The notes under the pieces: model-generated
Databases searched by the model: none
The model's input: the letters and a program-made list of their open reading frames with translations, nothing else
What the model was told of the DNA's origin: nothing
Program-made: the position numbers and the translations under genes
NCBI GenBank assembly: GCA_016791115.1
Contig: JAEUNL010000004.1
Coordinates: 62,001-126,000, forward strand
Source: Rhodocyclaceae bacterium
GTDB lineage: Bacteria; Pseudomonadota; Gammaproteobacteria; Burkholderiales; Rhodocyclaceae
DNA length: 64,000 nucleotides
Direction: 5' to 3'
Part shown: piece by piece, positions 56,758 to 64,000 of the stretch
How positions within the stretch are numbered: position 1 is the first letter of the stretch
How the letters are laid out: every line of letters starts with the position of its first letter

Positions 56758-57768
56758 ATGTCGAAGCCCGCGCAGGCCGCAAAACCTATCGTCGCTCCAG
56801 CCGATCCGGCCGCGAAGCCGGCGTCGAACCGCCCGGGCAAGCCGCGCGCCAAACCGGCAGGCGGCAAGCCCAGGGCGAGGTCGTCGATTCCGCGCCCGGT
56901 GTGGCGCGGCATGCTTTCCAACCCCGACAACCGGCTGCAATTGGCGATCACCGCGTCGCTGTTCGTGCATGCGATCGTACTGACGCTGCACTTCAAGTTT
57001 CCCGACGCCTCGATCTTCCGCCACAAGGACAGCCAGCTCGAGGTGGTACTGGTCAACTCCAAGAGTTCGACGCGCCCGGAACAGGCCGATGCGCGCGCGC
57101 AGAACAACCTCGACGGCGGCGGCAACACCGACGAGGACCGCCGCGCCAAGACGCCGCTGCCCGCTTCGCACCAGAAGCGCGACGGCGATTCGCTGGTCGA
57201 AGCCCAGCGCCGCGTGCAGCAGCTCGAGGCGATGCAGCAGAAGCTGATGACGCAGGCCAAGGCCCAAACCGCGGTGATCGCCGAGCAGCAGATCAAGAGC
57301 GAGCAGCCCGAACCGCCTGCCCCGGTATCCGGCTCGGATCTGGCGACCAGCGCGCTGGCGATCGCGCGGCTGGAAGCGCAGATCGACAAGAATTTCGAGG
57401 AGTACCAGAAGCGGCCGAGAAAGAAGTTCATCGGCGCGCGCACCTCGGAATACCGCTTTGCCCAGTACGTCGAAGACTGGCGCCAGAAGATCGAGCGCGT
57501 CGGTACGCTCAACTATCCCGACGCCGCGCGCGGCCGGCTCTACGGCAGCCTGCTGCTTTCGGTCATCATCAAGTCCGACGGCACGGTGCAGAGCGTAGAC
57601 ATCCACCGCTCATCGGGGCAAAAGGTGCTGGACGAGGCAGCGCGACGGATCGTGCAACTCGCCTCGCCATACGCGCCATTCCCTGCCGACATCAAACGCG
57701 ACACCGACATCATCGAGATCACCCGCACATGGACCTTCACCAACGGCGACCGGCTGGCCGCCGAATGA
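56758..57768 (+). CDS. TonB-family energy transducer
   Basis: 336-aa protein. A Lys/Pro/Ala-rich cytoplasmic start is followed by one TM helix (about residues 61-79, LAITASLFVHAIVLTLHF), a Gln-rich coiled-coil-like stretch (about 140-185, QRRVQQLEAMQQ) and a C-terminal TonB domain (about 255-330, LYGSLLLSVIIKSDGTVQSVDIHRSSG). No exbB/exbD genes adjoin it. TAG of the RNB gene is only 11 bp upstream. It probably spans the periplasm to energise outer-membrane receptors or a related function. Confidence 0.85.
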   Translation: MSKPAQAAKPIVAPADPAAKPASNRPGKPRAKPAGGKPRARSSIPRPVWRGMLSNPDNRLQLAITASLFVHAIVLTLHFKFPDASIFRHKDSQLEVVLVNSKSSTRPEQADARAQNNLDGGGNTDEDRRAKTPLPASHQKRDGDSLVEAQRRVQQLEAMQQKLMTQAKAQTAVIAEQQIKSEQPEPPAPVSGSDLATSALAIARLEAQIDKNFEEYQKRPRKKFIGARTSEYRFAQYVEDWRQKIERVGTLNYPDAARGRLYGSLLLSVIIKSDGTVQSVDIHRSSGQKVLDEAARRIVQLASPYAPFPADIKRDTDIIEITRTWTFTNGDRLAAE

Positions 57769-57775
57769 TCGTTTC

Positions 57776-58600
57776 ATGACCGACCGCTACGCCGTCATCG
57801 GCAATCCGATCGCCCACAGCAAGTCGCCCCGCATCCACGCGGCATTCGCGCGCCAGACCGGGCAGGACATGCGTTACGAGGCCCTGCTCGCGCCACTGGA
57901 CGGCTTCGCGGCCACGGTACGCGACTTCCTCGCCGCCGGCGGGCGCGGCATGAACGTGACCGTGCCTTTCAAGCTCGAAGCCTTCGCGCTCGCCAATCGG
58001 CACACGCCCCGCGCCGAGGCCGCTCGCGCGGTGAATACGCTGCGTTTCGACGACGGCGCAATCCTCGGCGACAACACCGACGGCGCCGGCCTGGTGGCCG
58101 ACCTCATGCGCAACCTCGGCTGCACGTTGCGGGGGCGCCGCATCCTGCTGCTCGGCGCGGGCGGTGCGGCGCGCGGTGTGGTGCTGCCGCTGCTCGGTGA
58201 ATTGCCCGCCGAACTGGTAATTGCCAACCGCACGGAAGCGCGCGCCATCGAACTTCGCGATGCATTCTCCCCGCATGGCCCGGTGACCGCCTTGCCCTTC
58301 GGCGCGCTGGCCGGACGCCACTTCGACGTGGTGGTGAATGCCACGAGCGCCAGCCTGAACGATGCCGCACCAGGCATTCCCGACTGCCTTTATGCGCCGG
58401 GCTCGACGGCCTACGACATGATGTATGGCAAGGGCCTGACGCCGTTCCTGGAACAGGCGCGACGGCAGGGCGCTAGCCGCCTGGCCGACGGCCTCGGCAT
58501 GCTGGTCGAGCAGGCGGCGGAATCCTTCCTGCTGTGGCGCGGCGTGCGGCCCGATACCGCACCGGTACTCGTGGAACTGGGCGGCGAACTGCAGCGATGA
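57776..58600 (+). CDS. aroE: Shikimate dehydrogenase
   Basis: 274-aa NADP-dependent shikimate dehydrogenase. Substrate motifs: GNPIAHSKSPRIHAAF (about 8-23), MNVTVPFKLEA with the catalytic Lys, and NTDGAGLV with the catalytic Asp. NADP loop LLGAGGAARGVV (about 123-134). The ATG is 7 bp after the TonB-like stop, and its own stop overlaps the mtgA ATG by 4 bp (ATGA). Confidence 0.96.
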   Translation: MTDRYAVIGNPIAHSKSPRIHAAFARQTGQDMRYEALLAPLDGFAATVRDFLAAGGRGMNVTVPFKLEAFALANRHTPRAEAARAVNTLRFDDGAILGDNTDGAGLVADLMRNLGCTLRGRRILLLGAGGAARGVVLPLLGELPAELVIANRTEARAIELRDAFSPHGPVTALPFGALAGRHFDVVVNATSASLNDAAPGIPDCLYAPGSTAYDMMYGKGLTPFLEQARRQGASRLADGLGMLVEQAAESFLLWRGVRPDTAPVLVELGGELQR

Positions 58601-59289
58601 CGCGCGTCGGCCGCTGGATCAAGCGCGCGCTGCTGCTCGCGCTGCTCGCCTTCGTCGCCCTGCAGAGCTGGTACCTGCTGCACATCTTCTACTGGCGTTA
58701 CGCGGATCCGCACATGACGAGCTTCATGGAGATCCGCCTCGAGGAGATGCGCGAATCCGACCCGCGCGCCTTCATCCGCCAGAGCTGGGTGCCCTACGAG
58801 CGCATCTCGCTCCACGCCAAGCGGGCCGTCGTCGCGGCCGAGGACGACAAGTTCATCGATCACGAGGGATTCGACTGGGAAGGCATGCAGAAGGCGATCG
58901 AGAAGAATCAGAAGAAAGGCAAAGTCGTGGCCGGCGGCTCGACGATTTCGCAGCAACTGGCGAAGAACCTGTTCCTGTCGCCGTCCAAGACGCCCTGGCG
59001 CAAGATGCAGGAAGCGCTGATCACCCTGATGCTCGAATCGGTGCTGGACAAGCGGCGCATCCTCGAGATCTACCTGAACGTGGTCGAATGGGGCAGCGGC
59101 ATATTCGGCATCGAGGCGGCGGCGCAGCGCTACTACGGCATCCCGTCCGCGCAGCTCAACGCGGCACAGGCCGCGCACCTCGCGGTGATGCTGCCCAACC
59201 CGCGCAAGTACGAAGCGAAGTTCGGCCCGCGCCTGCAGGCGCACGCCGGGCGCATTCAGGGCCGCATGCCGGGCGCCGATGTGCCCTGA
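58597..59289 (+). CDS. mtgA: Monofunctional biosynthetic peptidoglycan transglycosylase
   Basis: 230-aa GT51 enzyme that polymerises lipid II. One N-terminal TM helix (about 11-30), then the GT51 domain with EDDKFIDHEGFDWEGM (catalytic Glu), GGSTISQQLAKNLFLS and the second Glu in ESVLDKRRILEIYLN, then NVVEWGSGIFGIEAAA. It has no transpeptidase domain. The ATG overlaps aroE, matching the aroE-mtgA order seen in many Rhodocyclales. Confidence 0.95.
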   Translation: MTRVGRWIKRALLLALLAFVALQSWYLLHIFYWRYADPHMTSFMEIRLEEMRESDPRAFIRQSWVPYERISLHAKRAVVAAEDDKFIDHEGFDWEGMQKAIEKNQKKGKVVAGGSTISQQLAKNLFLSPSKTPWRKMQEALITLMLESVLDKRRILEIYLNVVEWGSGIFGIEAAAQRYYGIPSAQLNAAQAAHLAVMLPNPRKYEAKFGPRLQAHAGRIQGRMPGADVP

Positions 59290-59307
59290 GGCCGCGATCC
59301 GTCCTTA

Positions 59308-59322
59308 GACGCGAATCGCGTC
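59308..59322. terminator. Short hairpin after mtgA
   Basis: GACGCG-AAT-CGCGTC, a 6-bp stem 18 bases after the stop. No T-tract. Confidence 0.35.
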
Positions 59323-59431
59323 GCACCGCCCGATACTGCAGTCATAGTGCGAAAGTTGTGTTGCCACAGGTAGGCGTCTGCGGCACAGTAGTGCTCACAA
59401 AAACAACCGACAGAGAGAACGTGGCTCCGGC

Positions 59432-60319
59432 ATGGTCATGATTGCTCGGACACTTGGTTTCACGGGGATGCTGTTCCTCCTGCTGCTGAGTGGGCGACTC
59501 GGCGCGGCCGAGGTGGGTGTCGTCACGGTCGCCGAGGGCGCGATCCGCGTGATGCGCGGCACCATGGCGCTCCAGGCCGCGCAGGGCGCGCGGGTACAGC
59601 CGGGCGACATCCTCGAAACCGACAATCGCGGCATCGGCGTGGTCGAATTCGGCGACGGACTGATCCTCGGCCTGGGACCGGGCACGCGCCTTTTTCTCCC
59701 CGAGACGACATCACGCGGCCGCGGGGCCGAACCCGGCCAGCCCATCATCCTGCTCGCCGGCTGGCTCAAAGCCGAAGCCGGCAAGCAGGCGCCGGCCGAT
59801 GGTTACCGCATCCTTGCGCCGGCGCTGGGGGTGGCAATACGCGAAGCAAGGCTTCTCGCCCGGGCGTCGGCACCCAGCGCCAGCCTGTTTCTCGAATCCG
59901 GCGCCGGGCGCCTGCTCGAACCGGATGCCGCCGGCAAGACCACCCGCGGCGCCGAACTGGGCCCGGGCCAATTCGCGCAGCGCGCGCCGGCGCAGCGTCC
60001 GGTTATCCTCGATCGGCCGGCGACCGAATTCCTTGCATCCATGCCGCGCAGCTTTCGCGATGCCCTGCCCGCCCGGCCTGCGCTGTTGAAGACCGCGGCG
60101 GTGGCGCCCAGGGTCGAACGCGAGGTCCGCTACGATGACGTGCGGGACTGGCTCCAGTTGCCCGCGGCATGGCGTGGCGAGTTGACGAAGCGTCTCGCGG
60201 TGCGGCTGCGCGATCCGGATTTCCGCGCGGCGGCGATCGCCAACGCACCGAGCCATCCCGAATGGCATTCGATACTTTTCCCGCCGCGCCCGCCCGAAGG
60301 CGCGCCTGCCCAACAATAG
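59432..60319 (+). CDS. FecR-domain exported protein
   Basis: 295-aa protein with an N-terminal signal peptide or anchor (hydrophobic about 5-23, ending LGAAEV). A FecR-type domain (about 30-130) has VQPGDILETDNRGIGVVEFGDGLILGLGPGTRLFL, the typical beta-rich ligand or scaffold fold. The rest is Ala/Arg-rich with no named domain. It lies 25 bp before the haem-motif sensor and 914 bp before the kinase on the same strand, so it may be an extracytoplasmic part of that system. Confidence 0.78.
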   Translation: MVMIARTLGFTGMLFLLLLSGRLGAAEVGVVTVAEGAIRVMRGTMALQAAQGARVQPGDILETDNRGIGVVEFGDGLILGLGPGTRLFLPETTSRGRGAEPGQPIILLAGWLKAEAGKQAPADGYRILAPALGVAIREARLLARASAPSASLFLESGAGRLLEPDAAGKTTRGAELGPGQFAQRAPAQRPVILDRPATEFLASMPRSFRDALPARPALLKTAAVAPRVEREVRYDDVRDWLQLPAAWRGELTKRLAVRLRDPDFRAAAIANAPSHPEWHSILFPPRPPEGAPAQQ

Positions 60320-60344
60320 CCGGAAGCTCAGGAGACGTCGTCAC

Positions 60345-61217
60345 ATGAAACTCATCGTCAAGTTCAATCTCGTGCTCCTGATGGTGTTCCTGCTCGGCAT
60401 GGCCGCCACGGCCTACGTTTCGCACGAACTGCTGCACGCCAATGCAAGGTCGGAGATCCGCGAGAATGCGCGCATCCTGATGGACTCGGCACTAGCGGTA
60501 CGCAAGTACACCAGCGAGCAGATCAAGCCGCTGCTGGAAACCCAGATGAAGTACGAGTTCCTGCCGCAGTCGGTGCCGAGCTATTCGGCCACAGAGTATT
60601 TCTCCGAGATCCATCGCAAGTTTCCCGAGTATTCGTACAAGGAGGCAGCGCTCAACCCGACCAATCCGCGCGACCGCGCGGCCGACTGGGAGGCGGACAT
60701 CGTGCACGCCTTCCGCTCGGACGATGCGAAGACCGAAGTCTTCGGCGAACGCGACACGCCGAACGGCCGCACGCTCTTTCTTGCCCGGCCGCTGAAGATC
60801 AAGGATCCGGCCTGCCTGCTGTGCCACAGCACGGTCGAGATCGCACCCAAGACCATGCTGGACAAGTACGGCACGGCCAACGGTTTCGGCTGGAACCTGA
60901 ACGAGACGATCGGTGCGCAAGTGGTGTCGGTGCCGATGCAGGTGCCGATCGAGCGCGCGAACAACGCCTTCAAGGTGTTCATGGCGCTGTTCGGCATGGT
61001 GTTCGCCTTCCTCTTCGTGTCGATGAACCTGCTCTTGTGGCTACTGGTGGTGCGGCCGGTGAATCGCCTGGCGCGCATCGCCGACCAAGTCAGCCTGGGC
61101 GACATGGATGCGCCGGAATTCGTGGTCAAGGGCCGCGACGAGATCGCACGCCTGGGCGAATCGTTCAACCGCATGAAGAAGAGCCTGGTGCAGGCCTTCA
61201 AGATGATTTCCGGCTGA
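60345..61217 (+). CDS. Tll0287-like sensor with CxxCH motif and HAMP
   Basis: 290-aa protein. TM1 at about 7-25, periplasmic sensor (about 28-205) with DPACLLCHST, so a CxxCH haem-c motif at 157-161 (C157, C160, H161), a second TM (about 213-237) and a HAMP domain (RPVNRLARIADQVSLGDMD to about 280). There is no kinase, methyl-acceptor or cyclase output in this chain. The Tll0287/DUF3365 family sensor is known with haem in some members. It is 16 bp before the Ser/Thr kinase, so it is likely to pass a periplasmic redox or gas signal to it. Confidence 0.85.
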   Translation: MKLIVKFNLVLLMVFLLGMAATAYVSHELLHANARSEIRENARILMDSALAVRKYTSEQIKPLLETQMKYEFLPQSVPSYSATEYFSEIHRKFPEYSYKEAALNPTNPRDRAADWEADIVHAFRSDDAKTEVFGERDTPNGRTLFLARPLKIKDPACLLCHSTVEIAPKTMLDKYGTANGFGWNLNETIGAQVVSVPMQVPIERANNAFKVFMALFGMVFAFLFVSMNLLLWLLVVRPVNRLARIADQVSLGDMDAPEFVVKGRDEIARLGESFNRMKKSLVQAFKMISG

Positions 61218-61233
61218 TCGGCGGAGCGAACGC

Positions 61234-62676
61234 ATGAAACACCCGCACCGCCTCGGCAAGTACGAGATCACCAGCGTGCTCGGCAAGGGCGGCATGGGAA
61301 CGGTCTATCTCGGCCGCGACCCGATCATCGACCGCAGCGTGGCGCTCAAGACAATCCGCAAGGATCTGCTCGAGGACAGCGGCCCGGAGATCGTGCGCCG
61401 CTTCCGCAACGAGGCGCGCGCCGCGGGACGGCTCAACCACCCCGGCATCGTCGCGATCTATGACTACGGAGAGGAAGGCGACTATGCCTTCATCGCCATG
61501 GAGTACATCGAAGGTTGCGAGCTGCGAGTGCTGTTGCGCGAGAAGGTCGCGCTACCGATCGCCGACACCTGCGGCTTCATGCTGCAGTTGCTCGAGGCGC
61601 TCGCCTACGCGCACGGCGCAGGCGTGATCCATCGCGACGTGAAGCCCTCGAACGCGATGATCACGCGCGGCGGCAAGCTCAAGCTTGCCGACTTCGGCAT
61701 CGCCCGGATCGACGATTCGAGCCTGACGCGCGTCGGCACCATGATGGGCACGCCGGGCTACATGGCACCCGAGCATTTCAAGCTCGATTCGATCGACCAT
61801 CGCGCAGACCTGTTTTCCGCCGGCGTGATCTTCTACGAGATGCTGACCCACGAGCGGCCCTTCGCCGGGCCGCAGGAAGCGATCGTGCATCGCATCTGCA
61901 ACGAGGCGGAACGGCCACCGTCCGAGGTTGTGCCCGGGCTGTCGCCGCGCTTCGACAAGGTGGTGGCGCGTGCGCTGGCAAAAGACCCCGCCCAGCGCTT
62001 CCAGAATGCCGACGAGTTCGCCGGCGCGATTCGCGCAGCCCACGAATCGGCCTTCTCGGCCGCGCCCAGCGCGGACGTGTCGGAGAGCACGATCATGGTC
62101 ACGATGGCCCTGATGCAACAGCCGCGACGCTCCGGCGCCGGTTCGCAGCAGGCGAACACGCAGTCCTCGGCATCGCTGTGGCAGGACGAAACGCTGCGCA
62201 CCATCGAGCGCCAGCTCGCCGCGTTCATCGGCCCGGTGGCGCGCCTCCATGTCCGCAGCGCCTCGACGCAGACCAGCGATTTCGGACAATTGTGCGCCAT
62301 GCTCGCCGAAAATCTGGATACGGATGCGGCACGGCACTCGTTCCTGAGCGAAGCGCGCAAGCTCAAGCTCGATACCGGCTACGCAACTCCCGCCGCCGGC
62401 ACGGGCACGCCCGCCGGCGGACGCAGCAACACGCAGACACGCCACACCTCCACGCCGGTGTCGAGCGGGCTTTCGTCGATCCCGGTCACGCCCGAAGCCG
62501 TCGAACGTGCGGCACGCGCGCTGGCCCATTACATCGGCCCGATCGCCAACGTGCTCGCGCGCAAGGCGGCCGGCCAGGCCACGGACGAGGCACATCTTTA
62601 TACGCTGCTCGCGGCGCACCTCGCCGGCGGCGACCGCGACGCGTTTCTGGGCCAGCTCAAGCGTCCGCTGCACTGA
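61234..62676 (+). CDS. Serine/threonine protein kinase, PknB type
   Basis: 480-aa Hanks-type kinase. The P-loop is GKGGMGTVYLG (about 17-27), Lys39 is the ATP lysine, the catalytic loop is HRDVKPSN (133-140) and DFG (163-165) is intact. The kinase domain ends at about residue 270. There is no TM helix. The tail holds a Ser/Thr/Gln-rich linker and two copies of an about 55-residue helical unit, one at about 325-375 (AAFIGPVARLHVRSASTQTSD) and one at about 425-478 (AHYIGPIANVLARKAAGQATD). The repeats may be a DUF8082-like domain pair. No cognate phosphatase is adjacent. Confidence 0.92.
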   Translation: MKHPHRLGKYEITSVLGKGGMGTVYLGRDPIIDRSVALKTIRKDLLEDSGPEIVRRFRNEARAAGRLNHPGIVAIYDYGEEGDYAFIAMEYIEGCELRVLLREKVALPIADTCGFMLQLLEALAYAHGAGVIHRDVKPSNAMITRGGKLKLADFGIARIDDSSLTRVGTMMGTPGYMAPEHFKLDSIDHRADLFSAGVIFYEMLTHERPFAGPQEAIVHRICNEAERPPSEVVPGLSPRFDKVVARALAKDPAQRFQNADEFAGAIRAAHESAFSAAPSADVSESTIMVTMALMQQPRRSGAGSQQANTQSSASLWQDETLRTIERQLAAFIGPVARLHVRSASTQTSDFGQLCAMLAENLDTDAARHSFLSEARKLKLDTGYATPAAGTGTPAGGRSNTQTRHTSTPVSSGLSSIPVTPEAVERAARALAHYIGPIANVLARKAAGQATDEAHLYTLLAAHLAGGDRDAFLGQLKRPLH

Positions 62677-62688
62677 CCGGCCGCACAC

Positions 62689-62703
62689 CGCGGCAACGCC
62701 GCG
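62689..62703. terminator. Short hairpin after the kinase gene
   Basis: CGCGGC-AAC-GCCGCG, a 6-bp stem 12 bases after the stop. No T-tract. Confidence 0.35.
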
Positions 62704-62786
62704 CCCCGCCCGCACGAACGCGCCCGCGATCGCAAACATGGCGCAATGCCGTGCAACATCGCAGGGCGGGCTCAACGCCGAGGCGG

Positions 62787-62792
62787 TAGAAT
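62787..62792 (+). promoter_or_regulatory. Possible -10 element of mgtE
   Basis: TAGAAT in GGTAGAATC, 46 bases before mgtE, as at rng and DUF2782. No clear -35. Confidence 0.35.
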
Positions 62793-62837
62793 CTCGCACC
62801 TTTGTTGCACCTGCACCTCGCCGAGCGTTTCCGTTCC

Positions 62838-64000
62838 ATGGCCGACACCGAAGAGCTCCTGCACCAGGAAGACGTCCAGCAGCGCCTGCGCGAAGTGCAG
62901 GATCTGCTGTCGCGCCATCGCCTGGTCGAGAACCTGGTGCAGCGACAGGAGATGAACAAGCACGACATCGTCGAGAACCTGGTTCACAAGCAGCACACGG
63001 TCGAACTGTCGCGCAAGCTGGCCGACATGCACCCGGCAGACGTTGCCTTCGTACTGGAAGCGCTGCCGCTGGAAGACCGCCTGATCGTCTGGGATCTGAT
63101 CGAGGCCGACCGCCAGGGCGAGGTGCTGCTCGAAGTGTCGGACGCCGTCCGCGAGACGCTGATCCGCTCGATGGAACCCAACGAGCTGGTCGCCGCGGCG
63201 GAAACGCTGGACGCCGACGAGCTGGCCGACCTCGCGCCCGACCTGCCGCAGGAGGTCATGCAGGATGTCTATCTCGCGCTCGACACCGAAGAGCGCGAGC
63301 AGCTGCGGGCGGCCATGTCCTACCCGGAAGACTCGGTCGGCGCGCTGATGGATTTCGAGATGGTGACGGTGCGCGAGGACGTGACGCTGGAAGTCGTGCT
63401 GCGCTACCTGCGCCGTTTCGACGAACTGCCCGACCACACCGACCAGTTGTTCGTGATCGATCGCGAAGAACACCTGCAGGGTGTACTGCCGTTCAACCTG
63501 CTGCTGGTCAACGATCCGGAAATCGAAGTATCGACCATCATGCAGACCGACATGATGGCACTGCACCCGGACGACAAGGCCGATGCGGCGGCGCAGGCCT
63601 TCGAGCGCTACGACCTCGTCTCGGCGCCGGTGGTCGATCCGGAAAATCGACTGGTCGGGCGCGTCACGGTCAATGCGGTAATGGACTTCATCCGCGAAGA
63701 TGCCGAATCGGACATGCTGGCACAGGCCGGCCTGAAGGAGGAGGAGGACATCTTCGCCTCGGTCTGGAGTTCGGTGAAGAACCGCTGGGCCTGGCTGGCG
63801 ATCAACCTCGTCACGGCGTTCATCGCCTCGCGCGTGATCGGCGCCTTCGAAAGTTCGATCGAGAAGCTCGCGGCGCTCGCCGCGCTGATGCCGATCGTGG
63901 CCGGCATCGGCGGCAACTCCGGCAACCAGACGATCACCATGATCGTGCGCGCCATCGCGCTGGGCCAGGTCGAGCAGGATGCGGCGCGCAAGCTGTTCCG
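62838..64000 (+). CDS. mgtE: Magnesium transporter MgtE, cut by the window end
   Basis: The visible 387 codons are the N-terminal part of MgtE, an Mg2+-gated magnesium channel. An acidic N-domain (about 1-170, DMHPADVAFVLEALP and NELVAAAETLDADELADLAPDLP) precedes two CBS domains (about 175-300; YPEDSVGALMDFEMVTV, then LVSAPVVDPENRLVGRVTV), and then the first TM helices of the channel begin (about 325 on, WLAINLVTAFIASRVIG and MPIVAGIGGNSGNQ with the signature Gly/Asn run). The stop is beyond the window. Confidence 0.93.
   Translation, partial: MADTEELLHQEDVQQRLREVQDLLSRHRLVENLVQRQEMNKHDIVENLVHKQHTVELSRKLADMHPADVAFVLEALPLEDRLIVWDLIEADRQGEVLLEVSDAVRETLIRSMEPNELVAAAETLDADELADLAPDLPQEVMQDVYLALDTEEREQLRAAMSYPEDSVGALMDFEMVTVREDVTLEVVLRYLRRFDELPDHTDQLFVIDREEHLQGVLPFNLLLVNDPEIEVSTIMQTDMMALHPDDKADAAAQAFERYDLVSAPVVDPENRLVGRVTVNAVMDFIREDAESDMLAQAGLKEEEDIFASVWSSVKNRWAWLAINLVTAFIASRVIGAFESSIEKLAALAALMPIVAGIGGNSGNQTITMIVRAIALGQVEQDAARKLF

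Overview
This 64 kb window is a piece of a high-G+C betaproteobacterial chromosome, most likely from the Rhodocyclales (Azoarcus/Thauera/Zoogloea-like). The assignment rests on gene content: a DUF2782 gene before thrB, BPSS1780-type membrane proteins, the nadD-rsfS-rlmH-maf-rng housekeeping run, a DUF1924/diheme cytochrome/cytochrome b set, an SAH riboswitch on ahcY, and many c-di-GMP and PAS sensor genes. Coding is dense on both strands, with many 1-4 bp gene overlaps. I saw no rRNA, tRNA, insertion sequence, prophage or CRISPR array.

Layout. 0-8 kb: housekeeping genes on + (LOG protein, DUF2782, thrB, two BPSS1780 proteins, nadD, rsfS, rlmH, maf, rng, YkvA-like). 8-12.5 kb: a Tat-exported dienelactone hydrolase-like protein, a YqiA-type esterase, a short NifA-like GAF-Fis protein without an AAA+ domain, and a large secreted seven-repeat VCBS protein. 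12.6-16.1 kb (-): a lipid operon resembling E. coli ynbA/ynbB with a PlsC-type acyltransferase and a membrane GGDEF enzyme. 16.4-25 kb: an enoyl-CoA hydratase-like gene and a GntR/FCD regulator (-), divergent from a methylmalonyl-CoA mutase, meaB, pccB, pccA operon (+), which ends in an unusual double palindrome. 25-31 kb (-): a YejM-like inner-membrane sulfatase-fold protein, a small unknown, and a dCache-HAMP-GAF-HD-GYP sensor. 31.2-33.6 kb: an orphan OmpR-type regulator divergent from three c/b cytochrome genes. 33.6-37 kb: YpfJ-like metallopeptidase, MEKHLA protein, an epimerase-like VOC protein and a polytopic membrane protein.

37-54.6 kb (-) is a signalling region. Two paralogous giant hybrid histidine kinases flank a methionine-cycle block in which ahcY and metF lie behind an SAH riboswitch. 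Upstream of the second kinase, a single-domain response regulator and a 1148-aa PAS kinase overlap it in one operon. A DUF3391/HD-GYP phosphodiesterase follows. 54.8-64 kb (+): an RNB ribonuclease, a TonB-like protein, aroE, mtgA, then a FecR-domain protein, a Tll0287-like sensor with a CxxCH haem motif and a Ser/Thr kinase, and finally mgtE, cut by the window end.

How the genes fit together. The 16-25 kb block converts propionyl-CoA to succinyl-CoA (PccAB, then mutase with the MeaB chaperone), probably under the GntR regulator. The VOC gene at 35 kb is a possible but unproven source of the epimerase. The ahcY-metF pair recycles S-adenosylhomocysteine and supplies methyl-tetrahydrofolate, with SAH as the likely inducer. 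The most notable items are the riboswitch with its competing hairpin, the bistable palindrome after pccA, the FecR/haem-sensor/kinase set, the degenerate receiver in one of the twin kinases, and a short repeat element in three intergenic gaps.
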